Below are positions 54,452-63,810 of a stretch of 64,000 bases of DNA, piece by piece (the first letter of the stretch is position 1; every line of letters begins with the position of its first letter). This stretch comes from Anaerolineales bacterium (GTDB lineage: Bacteria > Chloroflexota > Anaerolineae > Anaerolineales > Villigracilaceae). A model generated the notes under the pieces. It ran no database searches, was not told the DNA's origin, and was given only the letters and a program-made list of their open reading frames with translations. The position numbers were made by a program, and so were the translations under genes. The DNA is taken from the NCBI GenBank assembly GCA_030583905.1, contig CP129481.1, positions 1,674,001 to 1,738,000 of the forward strand. The letters are read 5' to 3'.

Positions 54452-55651
54452 ATGGCGAAGGAAAAATTTGACAGGAGCAAACCGCATCTGAACGTAGGGA
54501 CGATGGGACACATCGACCACGGCAAGACGACGCTGACAGCCGCGATCACGAAAGTGGCGGGGCTGGGCGGCAAGGGTGAATTCAAGGCATATGACCAGAT
54601 CGACAACGCGCCGGAGGAAAAGGCGCGCGGCATCACGATCAACATCGCGCACGTGGAATACCAGACCGACAAGCGGCACTATGCCCACGTCGACATGCCG
54701 GGACACCGCGACTACATCAAGAACATGATCACCGGCGCGGCGCAGGTGGACGGCGCGATCCTGGTGGTGGCAGCCCCGGATGGACCGATGCCGCAGACAC
54801 GCGAACACGTGCTGCTGGCACGCCAGGTGGAAGTGCCGTCGATCGTGGTCTTCCTGAACAAGGTCGACATGATGGACGACCCGGAACTGCTGGAACTGGT
54901 CGAACTGGAACTGCGCGAACTGCTCTCGAGCTACGGCTTCCCGGGCGACACGACCCCGATCGTGCGCGGCAGCGCCAAGAACGCCCTGGACAGCGCCTCG
55001 ACCGATCCGAACGCCCCGGAATACGAGTGCATCAAGGAATTGCTGCGGGTGGTGGATGAATACATCCCCGAACCGGCACGCGACAAGGACAAGCCGTTCA
55101 TGATGGCGGTGGAAGACGTGTTCTCGATCAAGGGACGCGGCACCGTGGTGACCGGACGTGTGGACCGCGGTATTGCCAAGAAAGGCGACCCGATCGAGAT
55201 CGTCGGACTGCGCGAGACGAAGAGCAGTGTCATCACCGGCACGGAAATGTTCCACAAGGAACTGGACGAAGTGGTGGCAGGCGACAACGCAGGCATCCTG
55301 CTGCGCGGCATTGAACGCGACGACGTGGAACGCGGTCAGGTGCTGGTCAAGCCGGGCTCGGTGACACCGCACAAGAAATTCCTGGCGGAAGTGTACGTGC
55401 TCAAGAAGGAAGAAGGCGGACGTCACAAGGCATTCTTCAGCGGCTACCGTCCGCAGTTCTATGTGCGCACGATGGATGTGACAGGCAACATCACGCTTCC
55501 GGAAGGCGTGGAGATGGTGATGCCGGGCGACAACGTGAACCTGACGGTGGAATTGATCGTGCCGGTGGCGTTGGAGCAGGGTTCGAAGTTCGCCATCCGT
55601 GAAGGCGGTCTGACCGTCGGTGCTGGTGTCGTCACCAAGATCATCGAGTAA
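54452..55651 (+). CDS. tuf: Elongation factor Tu
   Basis: 399 residues. G1 [10 protein letters not shown]2 region [19 protein letters not shown] and G4 NKVDM are present, as is the tRNA-binding domain 2. It delivers aminoacyl-tRNA to the ribosome. SD AAGGAG lies 8 bases before the ATG. Codon choice is markedly richer in G/C third positions and CTG/ATC/GTG codons than in fusA on one side and rpsJ on the other. This may be codon optimisation for high expression or gene conversion with another tuf copy. Confidence 0.97.
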   Translation: MAKEKFDRSKPHLNVGTMGHIDHGKTTLTAAITKVAGLGGKGEFKAYDQIDNAPEEKARGITINIAHVEYQTDKRHYAHVDMPGHRDYIKNMITGAAQVDGAILVVAAPDGPMPQTREHVLLARQVEVPSIVVFLNKVDMMDDPELLELVELELRELLSSYGFPGDTTPIVRGSAKNALDSASTDPNAPEYECIKELLRVVDEYIPEPARDKDKPFMMAVEDVFSIKGRGTVVTGRVDRGIAKKGDPIEIVGLRETKSSVITGTEMFHKELDEVVAGDNAGILLRGIERDDVERGQVLVKPGSVTPHKKFLAEVYVLKKEEGGRHKAFFSGYRPQFYVRTMDVTGNITLPEGVEMVMPGDNVNLTVELIVPVALEQGSKFAIREGGLTVGAGVVTKIIE

Positions 55652-55662
55652 GGCGAGGAATA

Positions 55663-55971
55663 ATGGCTAAACAAAAAATCCGTATCCGCCTTAAGGCGTA
55701 TGACCATCGGGTGCTCGACCAATCCGCAAAGCGGATCGTCGAAACCGCCGAACGTACTGGTGCCCATGTAGTTGGTCCCGTACCCTTGCCAAGCAAGACC
55801 GAACGCTTTACAATACGTCGCTCGACTTTCATTGACAAAGACTCTCACGAGCACTTTGAAATTCGAACACACAACAGATTGATCGATGTTTTGGACCCTG
55901 ATTCGAAAACCATCGACATGTTGATGCGCTTGAACCTGCCTGCAGGTGTTGATATCGAGATCAAAATCTAA
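55663..55971 (+). CDS. rpsJ: 30S ribosomal protein S10
   Basis: 102 residues. [24 protein letters not shown] and the central [21 protein letters not shown] loop are typical. In most bacteria S10 also joins transcription antitermination with NusB. The gene starts 11 bases after tuf and is followed by an unusually long folded spacer before rplC. Confidence 0.96.
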   Translation: MAKQKIRIRLKAYDHRVLDQSAKRIVETAERTGAHVVGPVPLPSKTERFTIRRSTFIDKDSHEHFEIRTHNRLIDVLDPDSKTIDMLMRLNLPAGVDIEIKI

Positions 55972-55984
55972 GTTAGTTAAATAA

Positions 55985-56118
55985 CCGCGGACTTCGCGGA
56001 TATTTGAGACAGCGTAAGAGTGGGTCTGTGTGTGGAACCGACACACATCCGCTTCGCACCAGACCTTCTGACTGCGCTGCACGGAGATGATGCGGCCGAC
56101 GCCCCGGCTGACAGTCTC
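55985..56118 (+). ncRNA. Structured RNA between rpsJ and rplC (candidate ribosomal-protein leader)
   Basis: The 177-base gap (55972-56148) holds nested stems: CCGCG (55985-55989)/CGCGG (55995-55999); GAGAC (56006-56010)/GTCTC (56114-56118); CAGCG (56010-56014)/CGCTG (56075-56079); GGTCTG (56023-56028)/CAGACC (56060-56065); and GTGTGT (56028-56033)/ACACAC (56041-56046). GCGGAT (55996-56001) can alternatively pair with ATCCGC (56047-56052). Some stems share bases, so alternatives exist. There is no T run. Position suggests autoregulation by a product of the rplC block. Confidence 0.55.
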
Positions 56119-56148
56119 GTCAATATTTTCTGAAGGAGAAAATTGAGT

Positions 56149-56781
56149 ATGTTGAAAGGGCTTATTGGAAAGAAGATCGGCATGACCCAGATCTTCGATG
56201 AAAAAGGTGTTGCCTATCCAGTGACACTCATCGAAGCTGGGCCATGTTACGTTACCCAGGTACGTACGCCCGAAGAAGAAGGGTATTCAGCGGTGCAACT
56301 GGGCTTTGGCGAAGTAAACCCCAAGCGTCTGACCGGTGGTCAGTTGGGTCACTTGAAAGCCAATGAGATTCCCCCCATGCGCGTCCTGCGCGAGTTCCGT
56401 GCCAAGGAGCACGGCTTGAAGATCGGTGATAAGGTGTCGGTTGCTGATGCCTTCGTCGTCGGCGAGCGTGTGGATGTGATCGGCGTCAGCAAAGGCAAGG
56501 GCTTTGCCGGAGGCGTGAAGCGCTATCACTTCCATGGCATGAACGCCACACATGGTACTTCCGACCGCAACCGTGCCCCCGGTTCGCGCGGGTCCGGCAC
56601 CACGCCGGGCCGCGTTTACAAAGGCGCGCGCGGTGCTGGTCACATGGGTGTGGACCGCGTCACTGTGCAAAACATGAAAGTCGTCATGGTGGATGCGGAA
56701 CGCAACCTGATCGCTATTAATGGCGCTGTTCCCGGTGGCAAGGGTAGTCTCGTCATGATCAAGGAGTCGCGCAAGCAGTAG
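56149..56781 (+). CDS. rplC: 50S ribosomal protein L3
   Basis: 210 residues from ATG 56149; a TTG at 56143 is an alternative because AAGGAG is 4 bases before it and 10 before the ATG. MLKGLIGKKIGMTQIF is the family N-terminus. In the conserved loop GTTPGRVYKGARGAGHMG the residue that corresponds to the glutamine methylated by PrmB in E. coli (NQTPG) reads Thr, so that modification should be absent. Confidence 0.95.
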   Translation: MLKGLIGKKIGMTQIFDEKGVAYPVTLIEAGPCYVTQVRTPEEEGYSAVQLGFGEVNPKRLTGGQLGHLKANEIPPMRVLREFRAKEHGLKIGDKVSVADAFVVGERVDVIGVSKGKGFAGGVKRYHFHGMNATHGTSDRNRAPGSRGSGTTPGRVYKGARGAGHMGVDRVTVQNMKVVMVDAERNLIAINGAVPGGKGSLVMIKESRKQ

Positions 56782-56810
56782 GCGCGCAGGAAACGGGAGC
56801 CAGATTAACC

Positions 56811-57440
56811 ATGAAAGTAGATGTTCTTGATTTGAAAGGCAAGAAGGTTCGCGAGATTGAATTGCCCGCGAATGTCTTCGAAGCCCCTGTAAATGTTGAT
56901 TTGATGCATCAGGCGTATGTGCGCCAGATGGCGAATGCCCGTCTCGGCACTCACGAGACGAAGGTCCGCTCCGAGGTTGCTGGCGGCGGTCGCAAGCCGT
57001 GGAAGCAGAAGGGGACCGGGCGAGCCCGTCAGGGTTCCAGGCGCGCGGCGCAGTGGGTTGGTGGTGGTCGTATCCACACCCCGCATCCGCGCAGCTATGA
57101 GCAGCGCATGCCCAAGAAGATGCGTCAGGCAGCCCTTCGCTCCGCGCTTTCAGTGAAAGCTGCCGAAGCCTCAATTGTGGTTGTGGATGATCTCGATCTC
57201 AAAGATTCCAAGACCCGCGTGATGGCAGATACGCTTGGTAACCTGGTTGGTACATCCACTGTGTTGGTGTTGATGCCCGTCAAGGATCAGAACTACGAGA
57301 CCGTGATGCGTTCCGCCAATAACATCGAGAGTGTAAAGGTGCTGCTGGCAAGCTATTTGAACGTGCGCGATGTGCTTAATTTCGAAAAAGTTGTCTTGCC
57401 TCTCAAGACAATCGATGCGCTGGTTGCGCACCTTGGATAG
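56811..57440 (+). CDS. rplD: 50S ribosomal protein L4
   Basis: 209 residues. The extended loop RKPWKQKGTGRARQGSRRA lines the exit tunnel. In E. coli L4 represses the S10 operon. It starts 29 bases after rplC, in the usual order. Confidence 0.95.
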   Translation: MKVDVLDLKGKKVREIELPANVFEAPVNVDLMHQAYVRQMANARLGTHETKVRSEVAGGGRKPWKQKGTGRARQGSRRAAQWVGGGRIHTPHPRSYEQRMPKKMRQAALRSALSVKAAEASIVVVDDLDLKDSKTRVMADTLGNLVGTSTVLVLMPVKDQNYETVMRSANNIESVKVLLASYLNVRDVLNFEKVVLPLKTIDALVAHLG

Positions 57441-57449
57441 GAGAGAGAC

Positions 57450-57755
57450 ATGACCAATCTTTATAATGTCATCGTCCGCCCGCTGGTTACGGAAAAATCC
57501 AACTACCAGTCCGGCAAACTTGGGCAGTATGTTTTTGTTGTTGCGAACAATGCAACCCGCACCATGGTGAAGGATGCAGTGGAAACGCTCTTCGATGTCA
57601 CCGTGGCTCGCGTGAACGTCCTTAACGTCCCGGCCAAACGCGGACGCCGCACACGCGCGCGCCGCATGCTGGTGCGTAAGCCCGCCTACAAGAAGGCGGT
57701 CATTACCTTAGCCGAGGGAAGCAAGCCCCTCGAGATCTTTGAAGGGGTGCAGTAA
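57450..57755 (+). CDS. rplW: 50S ribosomal protein L23
   Basis: 101 residues. [15 protein letters not shown] and the [11 protein letters not shown] loop are characteristic. L23 lies at the tunnel exit and docks trigger factor and SRP. GGAGAGAG precedes the ATG; its stop overlaps the first base of rplB. Confidence 0.95.
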   Translation: MTNLYNVIVRPLVTEKSNYQSGKLGQYVFVVANNATRTMVKDAVETLFDVTVARVNVLNVPAKRGRRTRARRMLVRKPAYKKAVITLAEGSKPLEIFEGVQ

Positions 57756-58591
57756 TGGCAGTTAAAAAGTATAAACCGGTAACGCCCGGCATGCGCGACA
57801 TGACCGGCTACACCTTTGAAGAGATTACGAAGAGCACCCCTGAGCGCTCGTTGCTCGTTCCGAAGAAGAATCGGGGTGGACGTAATGCTCATGGTCGTGT
57901 GACCGTTCGTCACCGTGGAGGAGGCGCACGCCGCTTCATCCGTCTGGTTGATTTCCGCCGCGACAAACTTGGCATCCCCGCGAAAGTGGCAGCCATTGAG
58001 TACGATCCGAATCGCACCGCACGCCTCGCACTTCTTCATTACGCGGACGGCGAAAAGCGTTACATCATTTCCCCGTTGGATCTGAAGGTTGGTGATACGG
58101 TTCTGTCCGGACCCAATGCTGAAATCCGCCCGGGCAATGCTCTTCCGATCAGCAATATTCCTGTGGGTACGATGATCCACAATATTGAAATGAAGGAAGG
58201 CAAAGGCGGACAGCTTGTTCGTTCGGCGGGTGGTTCGGCGCAATTACTCGCCAAGGAAGGCGATTTTGCCCAGATCCGCATGCCCTCCGGCGAAGTTCGT
58301 TTGATCCATCAGGTTTGTTATGCCACGATCGGTCAGGTGGGCAACCTGGATCACGGTAACATCAAGCTTGGCAAGGCTGGACGCAAGCGTCATCTTGGCA
58401 TCCGCCCGACGGTTCGTGGTACGGCAATGAGTCCGCGCGACCATCCTCATGGCGGTGGTGAAGGACGCCAACCCATCGGTCTTCCCGGTCCCAAGAGTCC
58501 CTGGGGTAAGCCCACGCTCGGCAAGAAGACCCGCCGTAATAAGAAGACCGATCAGTACATTGTGCGCCGTCGCAGTAAGACGAACCGCTAG
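57755..58591 (+). CDS. rplB: 50S ribosomal protein L2
   Basis: 278 residues, standard length. The peptidyl-transferase-proximal motif [10 protein letters not shown] with its conserved histidine and the C-terminal [18 protein letters not shown] are intact. It overlaps rplW by 1 base. Confidence 0.96.
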   Translation: MAVKKYKPVTPGMRDMTGYTFEEITKSTPERSLLVPKKNRGGRNAHGRVTVRHRGGGARRFIRLVDFRRDKLGIPAKVAAIEYDPNRTARLALLHYADGEKRYIISPLDLKVGDTVLSGPNAEIRPGNALPISNIPVGTMIHNIEMKEGKGGQLVRSAGGSAQLLAKEGDFAQIRMPSGEVRLIHQVCYATIGQVGNLDHGNIKLGKAGRKRHLGIRPTVRGTAMSPRDHPHGGGEGRQPIGLPGPKSPWGKPTLGKKTRRNKKTDQYIVRRRSKTNR

Positions 58592-58609
58592 TAGATGAGG
58601 TAAGAAAAT

Positions 58610-58882
58610 ATGTCACGATCATTGAAAAAGGGCCCGTTCATTGAGCCGAAATTGCTCAAGCGTATCGAAGCCATGAATCAAAAGAAAGAAAAGAAAGTCA
58701 TCCGCACTTGGAGCCGCGCCTCTGTGATCTTCCCGCAGATGGTCGGACACACCATTGCGGTCCATGATGGACGCCGCCACGTGCCGATCTATATTACCGA
58801 AAACATGGTTGGCCATCGTTTGGGCGAATTCGCCCCGACACGTACGTTCCGCGGCCACCAGACCAGCGAGAAGTCGGCGTAG
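58610..58882 (+). CDS. rpsS: 30S ribosomal protein S19
   Basis: 90 residues. [19 protein letters not shown] and [23 protein letters not shown] are diagnostic. It sits in the 30S head beside S13. Confidence 0.96.
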   Translation: MSRSLKKGPFIEPKLLKRIEAMNQKKEKKVIRTWSRASVIFPQMVGHTIAVHDGRRHVPIYITENMVGHRLGEFAPTRTFRGHQTSEKSA

Positions 58883-58893
58883 GAGATTGAGAG

Positions 58894-59235
58894 ATGCAGG
58901 ATATTCAAGCAAAAATTCGCTTTCTCCCTCAGTCCGCGCAGAAGGTGCGCGCCGTCATCGACATGGTGCGCGGCAAGAGCGCCAATGAAGCTCTGGAAAT
59001 CCTTCGCTTTGTAAATAAGCGGGCGGCAATGCCGGTGCAGAAGCTGGTTGCCTCTGCGGTGGCAAATGCTGAGGAAAACTTTGGGGTCAGCCGTGACGAT
59101 CTGTATGTAGCGACAATCACGGCAGACGAAGCCCCGACACGCAAGTGGAGACGTTTTGGCGCCCGCGGCCGTTTCAAGCCGATATTGCGCCGCACTTCAC
59201 ACGTCACCGTTATTTTACGCGAGCGCGGAGCATAA
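58894..59235 (+). CDS. rplV: 50S ribosomal protein L22
   Basis: 113 residues. The N-terminal KIRFLPQSAQKVRAVIDMVRG and the tunnel-lining beta hairpin KWRRFGARGRFKPILRRTSH are visible. The hairpin tip is where macrolide-resistance insertions occur; no insertion is seen. Confidence 0.95.
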   Translation: MQDIQAKIRFLPQSAQKVRAVIDMVRGKSANEALEILRFVNKRAAMPVQKLVASAVANAEENFGVSRDDLYVATITADEAPTRKWRRFGARGRFKPILRRTSHVTVILRERGA

Positions 59236-59245
59236 GGAGAATTTT

Positions 59246-59995
59246 ATGGGTCGTAAAGTACATCCCGTTGGTTTTCGTCTGGGTATTAACCAGCCTTGGG
59301 GCGGGCGCTGGTTTGCAGAAGGAAGCACCTATCGCCAGCAGTTGCATCAGGATTTCGCCATTCGCAACCTGCTGACCGGCAAACTGTCCAAAGGCGGCGC
59401 TGCTGCCAATGAAAAGGTTCGCCAACTTCGCAAGCAATTGCCTGATGCTGTCAAGGACGGCAAGGCTGGCATCTCCCGCATTGATGTGGAGCGCACCCCC
59501 GGCAAGATCCGGATCGCGATCCACACCGCCAAGCCCGGCATCCTGATTGGACGCAAGGGCGAAGGCGTGAAGAAGATCCGCGCCGCACTCGAAGCATTGG
59601 TTGGGAAGAAGGTTGAGTTGGATATCAAGGAAATTTCCTCTCCCGATACCGATGCGAAACTGGTTGCCAATAATATTGCGGATCAGTTGGAGCGTCGTAT
59701 TGCCTACCGCCGCGCCATGAAGCGTGCCATTCAGCAAGCCATGAAACAGGGCGCCGAAGGGATCAAGATCCTGGTTGGCGGGCGTCTTGGCGGAGCGGAA
59801 ATGTCCCGCGATGTGTGGCTGCGTGAGGGACGGGTACCGCTGCAAACCCTGCGTGCGAACCTGGATTTTGCCACATCCGAAGCCCTGACCACCTATGGAC
59901 AGATTGGTATCAAGGTCTGGATCTACAAAGGTGAAGTTGCACCGGAAGTTGAAGAAAAAGTTGAAGCAACGGAAGGCGTGTACGTCAGCGAGTAA
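59246..59995 (+). CDS. rpsC: 30S ribosomal protein S3
   Basis: 249 residues from ATG 59246, with AAGGAG 7 bases upstream; the longer open frame inside rplV is not used. MGRKVHPVGFRLGINQPW starts the protein and the KH domain carries GILIGRKGEGVKKI. About 20 residues longer than E. coli S3, ending in an acidic tail (VEEKVEATEGVYVSE). Confidence 0.95.
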   Translation: MGRKVHPVGFRLGINQPWGGRWFAEGSTYRQQLHQDFAIRNLLTGKLSKGGAAANEKVRQLRKQLPDAVKDGKAGISRIDVERTPGKIRIAIHTAKPGILIGRKGEGVKKIRAALEALVGKKVELDIKEISSPDTDAKLVANNIADQLERRIAYRRAMKRAIQQAMKQGAEGIKILVGGRLGGAEMSRDVWLREGRVPLQTLRANLDFATSEALTTYGQIGIKVWIYKGEVAPEVEEKVEATEGVYVSE

Positions 59996-60028
59996 ATCGC
60001 GACGTTGCTTTGAGATGAGGTATTTGAG

Positions 60029-60448
60029 ATGTTGATGCCGAAACGTGTTAAATGGCGCAAGCAGATGCGCGGTCGTATGAGAGGAAAGGCTCTCCGTGGT
60101 GCGGAGGTCTCCTTCGGCGAGTTTGGTCTGCAGGCGCTGGAACCGGGCTGGATCACAGCCCGTCAAATTGAGGCGGCTCGTCGCTCGATCGTTCGTGAGA
60201 TGAAACGCCGTGGAAAAGTCTGGATCCGTATTTTCCCTGCGAAGCCGTTCACGCACAAGCCGCCGGAGACCCGCATGGGTTCTGGTAAAGGCAATGTGGA
60301 GTACTACGTCGCTGTTGTCAAGCCGGGACGCATTATGTTTGAAGTCGGCGGTTTATCGGCGGAGATCGCGGTTGCCGCGTTGAAAAGCGCCCAGTATAAG
60401 TTCTCCATCAAGACCAAAGTTGTGGCTCGCCACGCAGGAGGAGAATAA
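60029..60448 (+). CDS. rplP: 50S ribosomal protein L16
   Basis: 139 residues. [21 protein letters not shown] start and [22 protein letters not shown] are typical. It lies at the A-site/GTPase centre. The 33-base spacer after rpsC holds no evident signal apart from a GAGG SD. Confidence 0.95.
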   Translation: MLMPKRVKWRKQMRGRMRGKALRGAEVSFGEFGLQALEPGWITARQIEAARRSIVREMKRRGKVWIRIFPAKPFTHKPPETRMGSGKGNVEYYVAVVKPGRIMFEVGGLSAEIAVAALKSAQYKFSIKTKVVARHAGGE

Positions 60449-60450
60449 AT

Positions 60451-60669
60451 ATGAAAGCCATGAAAGTCGAAGAAATTCGCAAGCTCGGGGCGGAGGAGAT
60501 CCGCACCAAGATTGCCGATGCGCGTGATGAGATGATGAAGCTGCGCTTCCAGCAGGTGACCGGTCAGTTGACCGATTCCAGCCGTCTGACCATTCTGCGC
60601 CGCGACATCGCCCGCATGGAAACGATCCTGCGCGAAACCGAACGCGCCGCTGTGGAAGGTGCAAAATGA
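60451..60669 (+). CDS. rpmC: 50S ribosomal protein L29
   Basis: 72 residues of two predicted helices; LGAEEIRTKIADARDEMMKLRFQ and LTILRRDIARMETIL are the family pattern. It starts 2 bases after rplP and overlaps rpsQ by 4 bases (ATGA). Confidence 0.92.
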   Translation: MKAMKVEEIRKLGAEEIRTKIADARDEMMKLRFQQVTGQLTDSSRLTILRRDIARMETILRETERAAVEGAK

Positions 60670-60938
60670 ACAATCGTCGTCGAATGATCGGCGTGGTCAC
60701 CAGCAACAAGATGACCAAGACCGTTGTGGTGGAGATCACCCGCAAATTCCGTCACCCTCTTTATAAGAAGGTGGTGTATTCGAGCAAGCGCGTCAAGGCG
60801 CATGATGAGATCGGCTGTCAGATTGGTGATGAGGTCCAGATCGTAGAGACCAAGCCGATGTCGCGTGAGAAGCGCTGGGCGGTCGAGTCCGTTGTGAAGC
60901 GCGAGACCCGTACCGCGGATCAAGGCGTGGGAGAGTAA
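60666..60938 (+). CDS. rpsQ: 30S ribosomal protein S17
   Basis: 90 residues. RRRMIGVVTSNKMTKTVVVEI and the KRVKAHDEIGCQIGDEVQIVETKPMSR stretch (OB fold) identify it. Confidence 0.94.
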   Translation: MNNRRRMIGVVTSNKMTKTVVVEITRKFRHPLYKKVVYSSKRVKAHDEIGCQIGDEVQIVETKPMSREKRWAVESVVKRETRTADQGVGE

Positions 60939-60941
60939 GCC

Positions 60942-61313
60942 ATGATCCAGCATGAGTCTCGATTAAAGGTTGCCGATAACACCGGCGCGCGCGAACTGCT
61001 TGTCATCCACGTGTTGGGCGGCTCCAAGCGCAGATACGGCGCGATCGGTGATGTGGTGGTGGCGACGGTAAAATCCGCCACGCCGCAAGGTTCTGTGAAA
61101 AAGAGCGAGATTGTGAAAGCCGTCATCGTGCGCTGCACGAAGGAATGGCGCCGTGAGGACGGTTCATACATCCGCTTTGATGATAACGCCGCTGTCATCC
61201 TCGATGCGGATGGCGAAAACCCGAGGGGCACTCGTATCTTTGGACCTGTGGCGCGCGAACTGCGCGATATGGGATACATGAAGATCGTGTCGCTTGCCCC
61301 GGAAGTGCTGTAG
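60942..61313 (+). CDS. rplN: 50S ribosomal protein L14
   Basis: 123 residues. [20 protein letters not shown] and [13 protein letters not shown] are invariant family stretches. L14 forms bridge B8 with the small subunit. It follows rpsQ by 3 bases. Confidence 0.96.
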   Translation: MIQHESRLKVADNTGARELLVIHVLGGSKRRYGAIGDVVVATVKSATPQGSVKKSEIVKAVIVRCTKEWRREDGSYIRFDDNAAVILDADGENPRGTRIFGPVARELRDMGYMKIVSLAPEVL

Positions 61314-61322
61314 GAGCAAAGA

Positions 61323-61655
61323 ATGAAAGTTAAGATTCGAAAAGGCGATACAGTGGAAATAGTTAGCGGCCGTCTCGAGGACAAGGGCAAGCGCGGCGAG
61401 GTCATTAATGTTGAACTCGGTGACCGTCGTGTGGTTGTCCAGGGTGTGAATGTGCGCATCAAGCATCAGCGCCAGGTGCAGACCAAAGCTGGGCGCAACA
61501 TGAATCCCGGGCGTATCCAGCTTGAGATGCCGATTGATATTTCAAATGTAATGCTTGTCTGCCCGAAATGCAACGAACCGACCCGTGTCGGTGTCCAGCG
61601 GGACGATGAAGGCGCTCATCGTGTTTGCAAGAATTGTGAGGCCACGATCGATTAA
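61323..61655 (+). CDS. rplX: 50S ribosomal protein L24
   Basis: 110 residues. The KOW motif ([21 protein letters not shown]) is N-terminal and the loop LKHQ/IKHQRQV-like region follows. The C-terminal part has CPKC and CKNC, a predicted zinc ribbon found in many bacterial L24 proteins but lost in E. coli. Confidence 0.94.
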   Translation: MKVKIRKGDTVEIVSGRLEDKGKRGEVINVELGDRRVVVQGVNVRIKHQRQVQTKAGRNMNPGRIQLEMPIDISNVMLVCPKCNEPTRVGVQRDDEGAHRVCKNCEATID

Positions 61656-61672
61656 GCGTGGAGCGAATGAAT

Positions 61673-62224
61673 ATGAATAGAATGCAAGAACTCTACCAAA
61701 AAGAAGTGGCTCCGGCCCTGTTCAAGTCGTTCGGTTTCAAGAACGTGATGCAGGTTCCGCGGCTGGAAAAGATCGTGGTGAATATCGGTCTAGGAGAGGC
61801 GTTGGATAACCCCAAGGCGCTCGATGCCGCAACGGCGGACCTGATGCAGATCACTGGTCAGAAACCGGTACAAACAAAGGCGCGCAAGAGCATTGCGAAC
61901 TTCAAACTGCGCGAAGGACGCCTGATCGGTACAAAAGTAACGCTGCGCGGTCCTCGCATGTGGGCGTTCTTTGACCGCCTTGTGAACATTGCCCTGCCTC
62001 GCGTGCGCGATTTTCGCGGGATTTCGGCAAACGCCTTTGATGGACGCGGAAATTACACGCTCGGTTTGCGGGATCAGTTGGTTTTCCCTGAGATCGAGTA
62101 TGACAAAATCGATAAATTGCGCGGCATGGAAGTCACCATTGTGACCTCTGCGAAAAACGACGATGAAGCGCGCGCATTATTAAAAATGCTTGGAATGCCG
62201 TTCACCAGCAAGAAGGAAGCGTAA
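61673..62224 (+). CDS. rplE: 50S ribosomal protein L5
   Basis: 183 residues from ATG 61673, 9 bases after GGAG; earlier in-frame starts at 61658 (GTG) and 61667 (ATG) are before or too close to that site. [22 protein letters not shown] and the late [18 protein letters not shown] are diagnostic. L5 binds 5S rRNA. Confidence 0.92.
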   Translation: MNRMQELYQKEVAPALFKSFGFKNVMQVPRLEKIVVNIGLGEALDNPKALDAATADLMQITGQKPVQTKARKSIANFKLREGRLIGTKVTLRGPRMWAFFDRLVNIALPRVRDFRGISANAFDGRGNYTLGLRDQLVFPEIEYDKIDKLRGMEVTIVTSAKNDDEARALLKMLGMPFTSKKEA

Positions 62225-62227
62225 TCT

Positions 62228-62410
62228 ATGGCAAAGAAATGTATGCAATATCGTGAGTTGCGCCGCCGCCATACTGTGCAGGTGCGTAATCGTTGTCAGC
62301 GTTGCGGACGACCGCGCGGGTTCATCCGCCGCTTTGGTCTGTGCCGTATCTGCTTCCGTGAATTGGCGTTGACGGGCAAAATCCCCGGCGTCGTAAAGTC
62401 GTCCTGGTAG
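62228..62410 (+). CDS. rpsN: 30S ribosomal protein S14, zinc-binding type
   Basis: 60 residues, the short type Z form. Two CxxC pairs (CQRC and CRIC) bind zinc, and [19 protein letters not shown] is the family core. It lies in its standard spc position between rplE and rpsH. Confidence 0.95.
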   Translation: MAKKCMQYRELRRRHTVQVRNRCQRCGRPRGFIRRFGLCRICFRELALTGKIPGVVKSSW

Positions 62411-62427
62411 CCGGGTGGAGGAAGATC

Positions 62428-62841
62428 ATGTCATTTACTGATCCGATTGCTGATATGTTGACCCGCATTCGCAACGCTGTCATGGCAAGCCATGCCCAGG
62501 TTGCAATGCCCAACTCGAAGATTAAGTTGGAGATCGCCAAGATCCTCAAGGATGAAGGCTTTCTCGAAAGTTTTGAAGTGGTGGATGGCGAACACGAAGG
62601 ACAGAAGGTCCTGCGCCTGAAGATCAAGTATGTTGGCGAACGCCGCCAGCGTCGCGCAGTGCTTTCCGGTTTGGAGCGTGTTAGCAAGCCAGGCCGCCGT
62701 ATCTACACCAAAAAGACGGACATCCCTTGGGTGCTTTCGGGAATTGGCGTTGCCATTCTCTCGACCCCGAAGGGTGTCATGACCGGCGCGCGTGCCCGAC
62801 AGTTGGGCGTGGGCGGCGAGATCATCTGCAAGGTGTGGTAG
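62428..62841 (+). CDS. rpsH: 30S ribosomal protein S8
   Basis: 137 residues. [18 protein letters not shown] and the C-terminal [28 protein letters not shown] are typical. In E. coli S8 binds the spc operon mRNA at rplE; no such site was recognised here. Confidence 0.95.
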   Translation: MSFTDPIADMLTRIRNAVMASHAQVAMPNSKIKLEIAKILKDEGFLESFEVVDGEHEGQKVLRLKIKYVGERRQRRAVLSGLERVSKPGRRIYTKKTDIPWVLSGIGVAILSTPKGVMTGARARQLGVGGEIICKVW

Positions 62842-62850
62842 GAGTTTATT

Positions 62851-63399
62851 ATGTCTCGCATTGGTCGTTTACCTGTAGAAATCCCCAATGGCGTGCAGGT
62901 GGAGCTGACTGGCTCCAAGGTACGCATCAAGGGACCGAAGGGTGAGATGCAGCGGGAGTTTTCCAGCCTGATCGGCATAAAAATGGAAGACAACCAGTTG
63001 AATATCACCCGCAATTCGGATAATCCTGAAGAGCGTGCCCTGCATGGAACCACCCGCGCTGTGCTTGCGAATATGGTCCACGGTGTTAGCCAGGGATTTG
63101 AAGTAATTCTGGAAGTGGAAGGTGTTGGATACCGCGCTGAAATGGAAGGCAGCAAGCTTGCCCTGTTCGTTGGTTATTCACACCCGATCAAGATCGATCC
63201 CCCCTCGGGCATCTCGTTCGAAACGGATGCGAAGACCCGCCAGATCAAGGTGAAGGGCTTCGATAAGGAATTGGTCGGCCAGGTGGCTGCGAATGTCCGC
63301 AAGGTGCGTCCGCCGGAGCCGTATCACGGCAAGGGCTTGCGCTATCTTGGCGAGCGCGTCCGCCGCAAGGCTGGTAAAGCTGGGAAAGGAGCCAAATAA
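62851..63399 (+). CDS. rplF: 50S ribosomal protein L6
   Basis: 182 residues. MSRIGRLPVEIPNGVQVEL and the C-terminal PPEPYHGKGLRYLGERVRRKAGKAGK are diagnostic of L6. It sits at the base of the L7/L12 stalk. Confidence 0.96.
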   Translation: MSRIGRLPVEIPNGVQVELTGSKVRIKGPKGEMQREFSSLIGIKMEDNQLNITRNSDNPEERALHGTTRAVLANMVHGVSQGFEVILEVEGVGYRAEMEGSKLALFVGYSHPIKIDPPSGISFETDAKTRQIKVKGFDKELVGQVAANVRKVRPPEPYHGKGLRYLGERVRRKAGKAGKGAK

Positions 63400-63402
63400 A
63401 AC

Positions 63403-63768
63403 ATGGCTAAGAAGACTCGTGCTCAGGCTCGTGACAGCCGTCACGCCCGTGTTCGCAAACGCCTGGTGGGTTTGCCCGAACGCCCCCGCTTGAATGTGTT
63501 CAAGAGCCTTACCGGCATCTATGCCCAGATCATCGATGATTCGCAGGGCAATACCCTGATTTCCGCATCCACGGTCGACAAGGAATTGCGCGAACAGATG
63601 AAGGGTATGAAGAAGACAGAACAGGCGAAAGCCATTGGAAAAGCCATTGCTGAACGCGCCAAATCCAAGGGAATATCGTCGGTCGTATTTGACCGCGGTG
63701 GATTTCGTTATACCGGACGCGTCAAGGCTCTGGCAGATGGCGCGCGCGAAGGCGGCTTGCAATTCTAA
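63403..63768 (+). CDS. rplR: 50S ribosomal protein L18
   Basis: 121 residues. [35 protein letters not shown] and [22 protein letters not shown] match the family. It carries 5S rRNA with L5. It starts 3 bases after rplF. Confidence 0.96.
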   Translation: MAKKTRAQARDSRHARVRKRLVGLPERPRLNVFKSLTGIYAQIIDDSQGNTLISASTVDKELREQMKGMKKTEQAKAIGKAIAERAKSKGISSVVFDRGGFRYTGRVKALADGAREGGLQF

Positions 63769-63810
63769 CAACTGCGTGACGGATAGTCCCGTCATTGTAT
63801 GGAGAAAGAT

